Positions 4,862 through 5,429 of a stretch of 5,429 nt of DNA are shown here, one piece after another; position 1 is the first letter of the stretch; every line of letters begins with the position of its first letter. The DNA is taken from positions 1-5,429 of the forward strand of contig CAMODP010000127.1 of the NCBI GenBank assembly GCA_946611445.1, in the 5' to 3' direction. A program made the position numbers and the translations under genes. Source of the DNA: an uncultured Eubacterium sp. Lineage in GTDB: Bacteria > Bacillota > Clostridia > Lachnospirales > Lachnospiraceae. The notes under the pieces were generated by a model. The model searched no databases. It saw only the letters and a list, made by a program, of their open reading frames with translations, and had not been told where the DNA came from.

Positions 4862-4886
4862 AGAGCTGCCGGAAACCGGCAGCTCT
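4862..4886 (-). terminator. Strong hairpin after the CapA-family gene, probable terminator
   Basis: AGAGCTGCCGG (4862-4872) pairs perfectly with CCGGCAGCTCT (4876-4886), an 11-bp stem with a 3-nt loop. On the minus strand it lies 59 nt past the CapA stop and is followed by ATTCATTTACACG, only moderately U-rich. The stem is very stable but the tail is weak. Between here and the transposase-like promoter (4716-4861) I see no gene. Confidence 0.6.
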
Positions 4887-4888
4887 CA

Positions 4889-4907
4889 GGCTTCAAAAGG
4901 TGAAGCC
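4889..4907. other. Second hairpin adjacent to the terminator
   Basis: GGCTTCA (4889-4895) and TGAAGCC (4901-4907) form a perfect 7-bp stem with a 5-nt loop, only 2 nt from the stronger hairpin. In the minus-strand transcript of the CapA-family gene it would form first. No U run follows it on that strand. Confidence 0.5.
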
Positions 4908-4945
4908 GCTTCTGTTCTGTTTTACGGTTGTTTTTACGGCTGCTC

Positions 4946-5429
4946 TTACAGCATGGTTCCCAGGGCGGAGGACAGCGACCGCACGCGATCCCTGATCCGG
5001 CTCTCCTCGGAGCCCGTGGCCGGGGTCGGCCGGTAGTCATTGGTCTCGTCCGTGGAGCTGATGCTGCACGGGATAATGTTGATCCCGTCGCTGGTCACCA
5101 GCCCGCCAATGCCCACGCGGAAGGTCTGCTGGAAAATCATCGTGTCCTTATCCGTCGGGCTGCTGTTTCCGCCGAAGCAGAAATTGCCGAGGCTGTAGGC
5201 AATGTACTTGTCCTTGTACACCTCGATGCCCTGCAGCACGTGCGGATGATGTCCCACAACCAGGTCTGCCCCGGTATCGATGGCGGTGTGCGCCAGGGAT
5301 ATCTGCGTCTCATCCGGCGAATCCGCCAGCTCGCTGCCCCAGTGGAACGCGACGATCACCAGGTCCGCCCCCGCGGCGCGGGCCGTCTTGATGGTCTCCT
5401 GCACCTCGGATGTCTTGGCGATGCCCTCG
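4946..5429 (-). CDS. CapA-family (PGA_cap) protein, C-terminal part
   Basis: The window holds the last 160 residues; the gene runs off the right edge, and its start and any signal peptide are outside. The visible part carries the hallmarks of the CapA/PGA_cap fold, a calcineurin-like metallophosphoesterase relative: AGADLVIVAFHWGSEL (19-34, with the HWG motif), GADLVVGHHPHVLQGIEVY (53-71, with His60, His61 and His63) and IAYSLGNFCFGG (76-87). A further beta-rich segment and a polar C-terminal helix follow. CapA acts in poly-gamma-glutamate capsule synthesis in Bacillus. In Clostridia many relatives stand alone without capB or capC and have no proven role, so I do not assign capsule synthesis here. 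The GTG at 5404 is internal, since the open frame continues upstream to the edge. A strong hairpin follows the stop. Confidence 0.92.
   Translation of the reverse strand, partial: EGIAKTSEVQETIKTARAAGADLVIVAFHWGSELADSPDETQISLAHTAIDTGADLVVGHHPHVLQGIEVYKDKYIAYSLGNFCFGGNSSPTDKDTMIFQQTFRVGIGGLVTSDGINIIPCSISSTDETNDYRPTPATGSEESRIRDRVRSLSSALGTML

Noticed and set aside
4660..4863. 67-codon plus-strand open frame upstream of the transposase-like gene
   Set aside because: No ribosome binding site, no recognisable protein features, and it overlaps a minus-strand promoter.
4946..5404. Internal GTG at 5404 as start of the CapA-family gene
   Set aside because: The open frame and family similarity continue upstream to the window edge, so the gene is truncated by the window and does not start here.

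Overview
The window looks like chromosomal DNA of a Gram-positive anaerobe of the Clostridia, most likely a Lachnospiraceae-type gut bacterium. This rests on strong AGGAGG-type ribosome binding sites, a lipoprotein with an LGAC lipobox and a low-complexity linker, a BirA-type operator in front of a solitary bioY, and moderately high GC. It is an inference from sequence style; no marker gene was compared.

Layout, left to right. A tRNA-Val(TAC) gene, cut by the left edge, reads leftward from its own strong promoter. Next, also leftward, is a 106-residue small membrane protein with a Cys/His-rich tail that I do not recognise. A divergent control region follows, with a palindrome resembling the Firmicutes BirA (biotin repressor) operator that covers the -35 box of the rightward bioY. 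BioY (biotin uptake S component) is followed after 16 nt by a DUF1284 Cys-rich protein, and the pair ends at a good intrinsic terminator. A GC-rich hairpin cluster and an extended -10 promoter then lead into a 432-residue polytopic membrane protein of unknown function. That gene meets a leftward lipoprotein gene at a bidirectional terminator. Upstream of the lipoprotein, also leftward, is a 199-residue protein that aligns by eye with IS200/REP-associated Y1 transposases (RAYT/COG1943) but lacks both HUH histidines and the tyrosine. The right edge holds the C-terminal part of a CapA-family (PGA_cap) protein, also leftward.

How the genes relate. The clearest functional unit is bioY plus DUF1284 under a probable biotin-responsive operator. 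The small membrane protein shares that intergenic region and could be co-controlled. The right half is a run of leftward genes (CapA-like, transposase-like, lipoprotein), each with its own promoter or hairpin, so it need not be one operon. The observations most worth following are the apparently catalytically dead, possibly domesticated Y1-transposase-like protein, the BirA operator shared by divergent genes, and the 15-bp coding minisatellite in the lipoprotein. No CRISPR array, rRNA, intact insertion sequence or integrase was seen.
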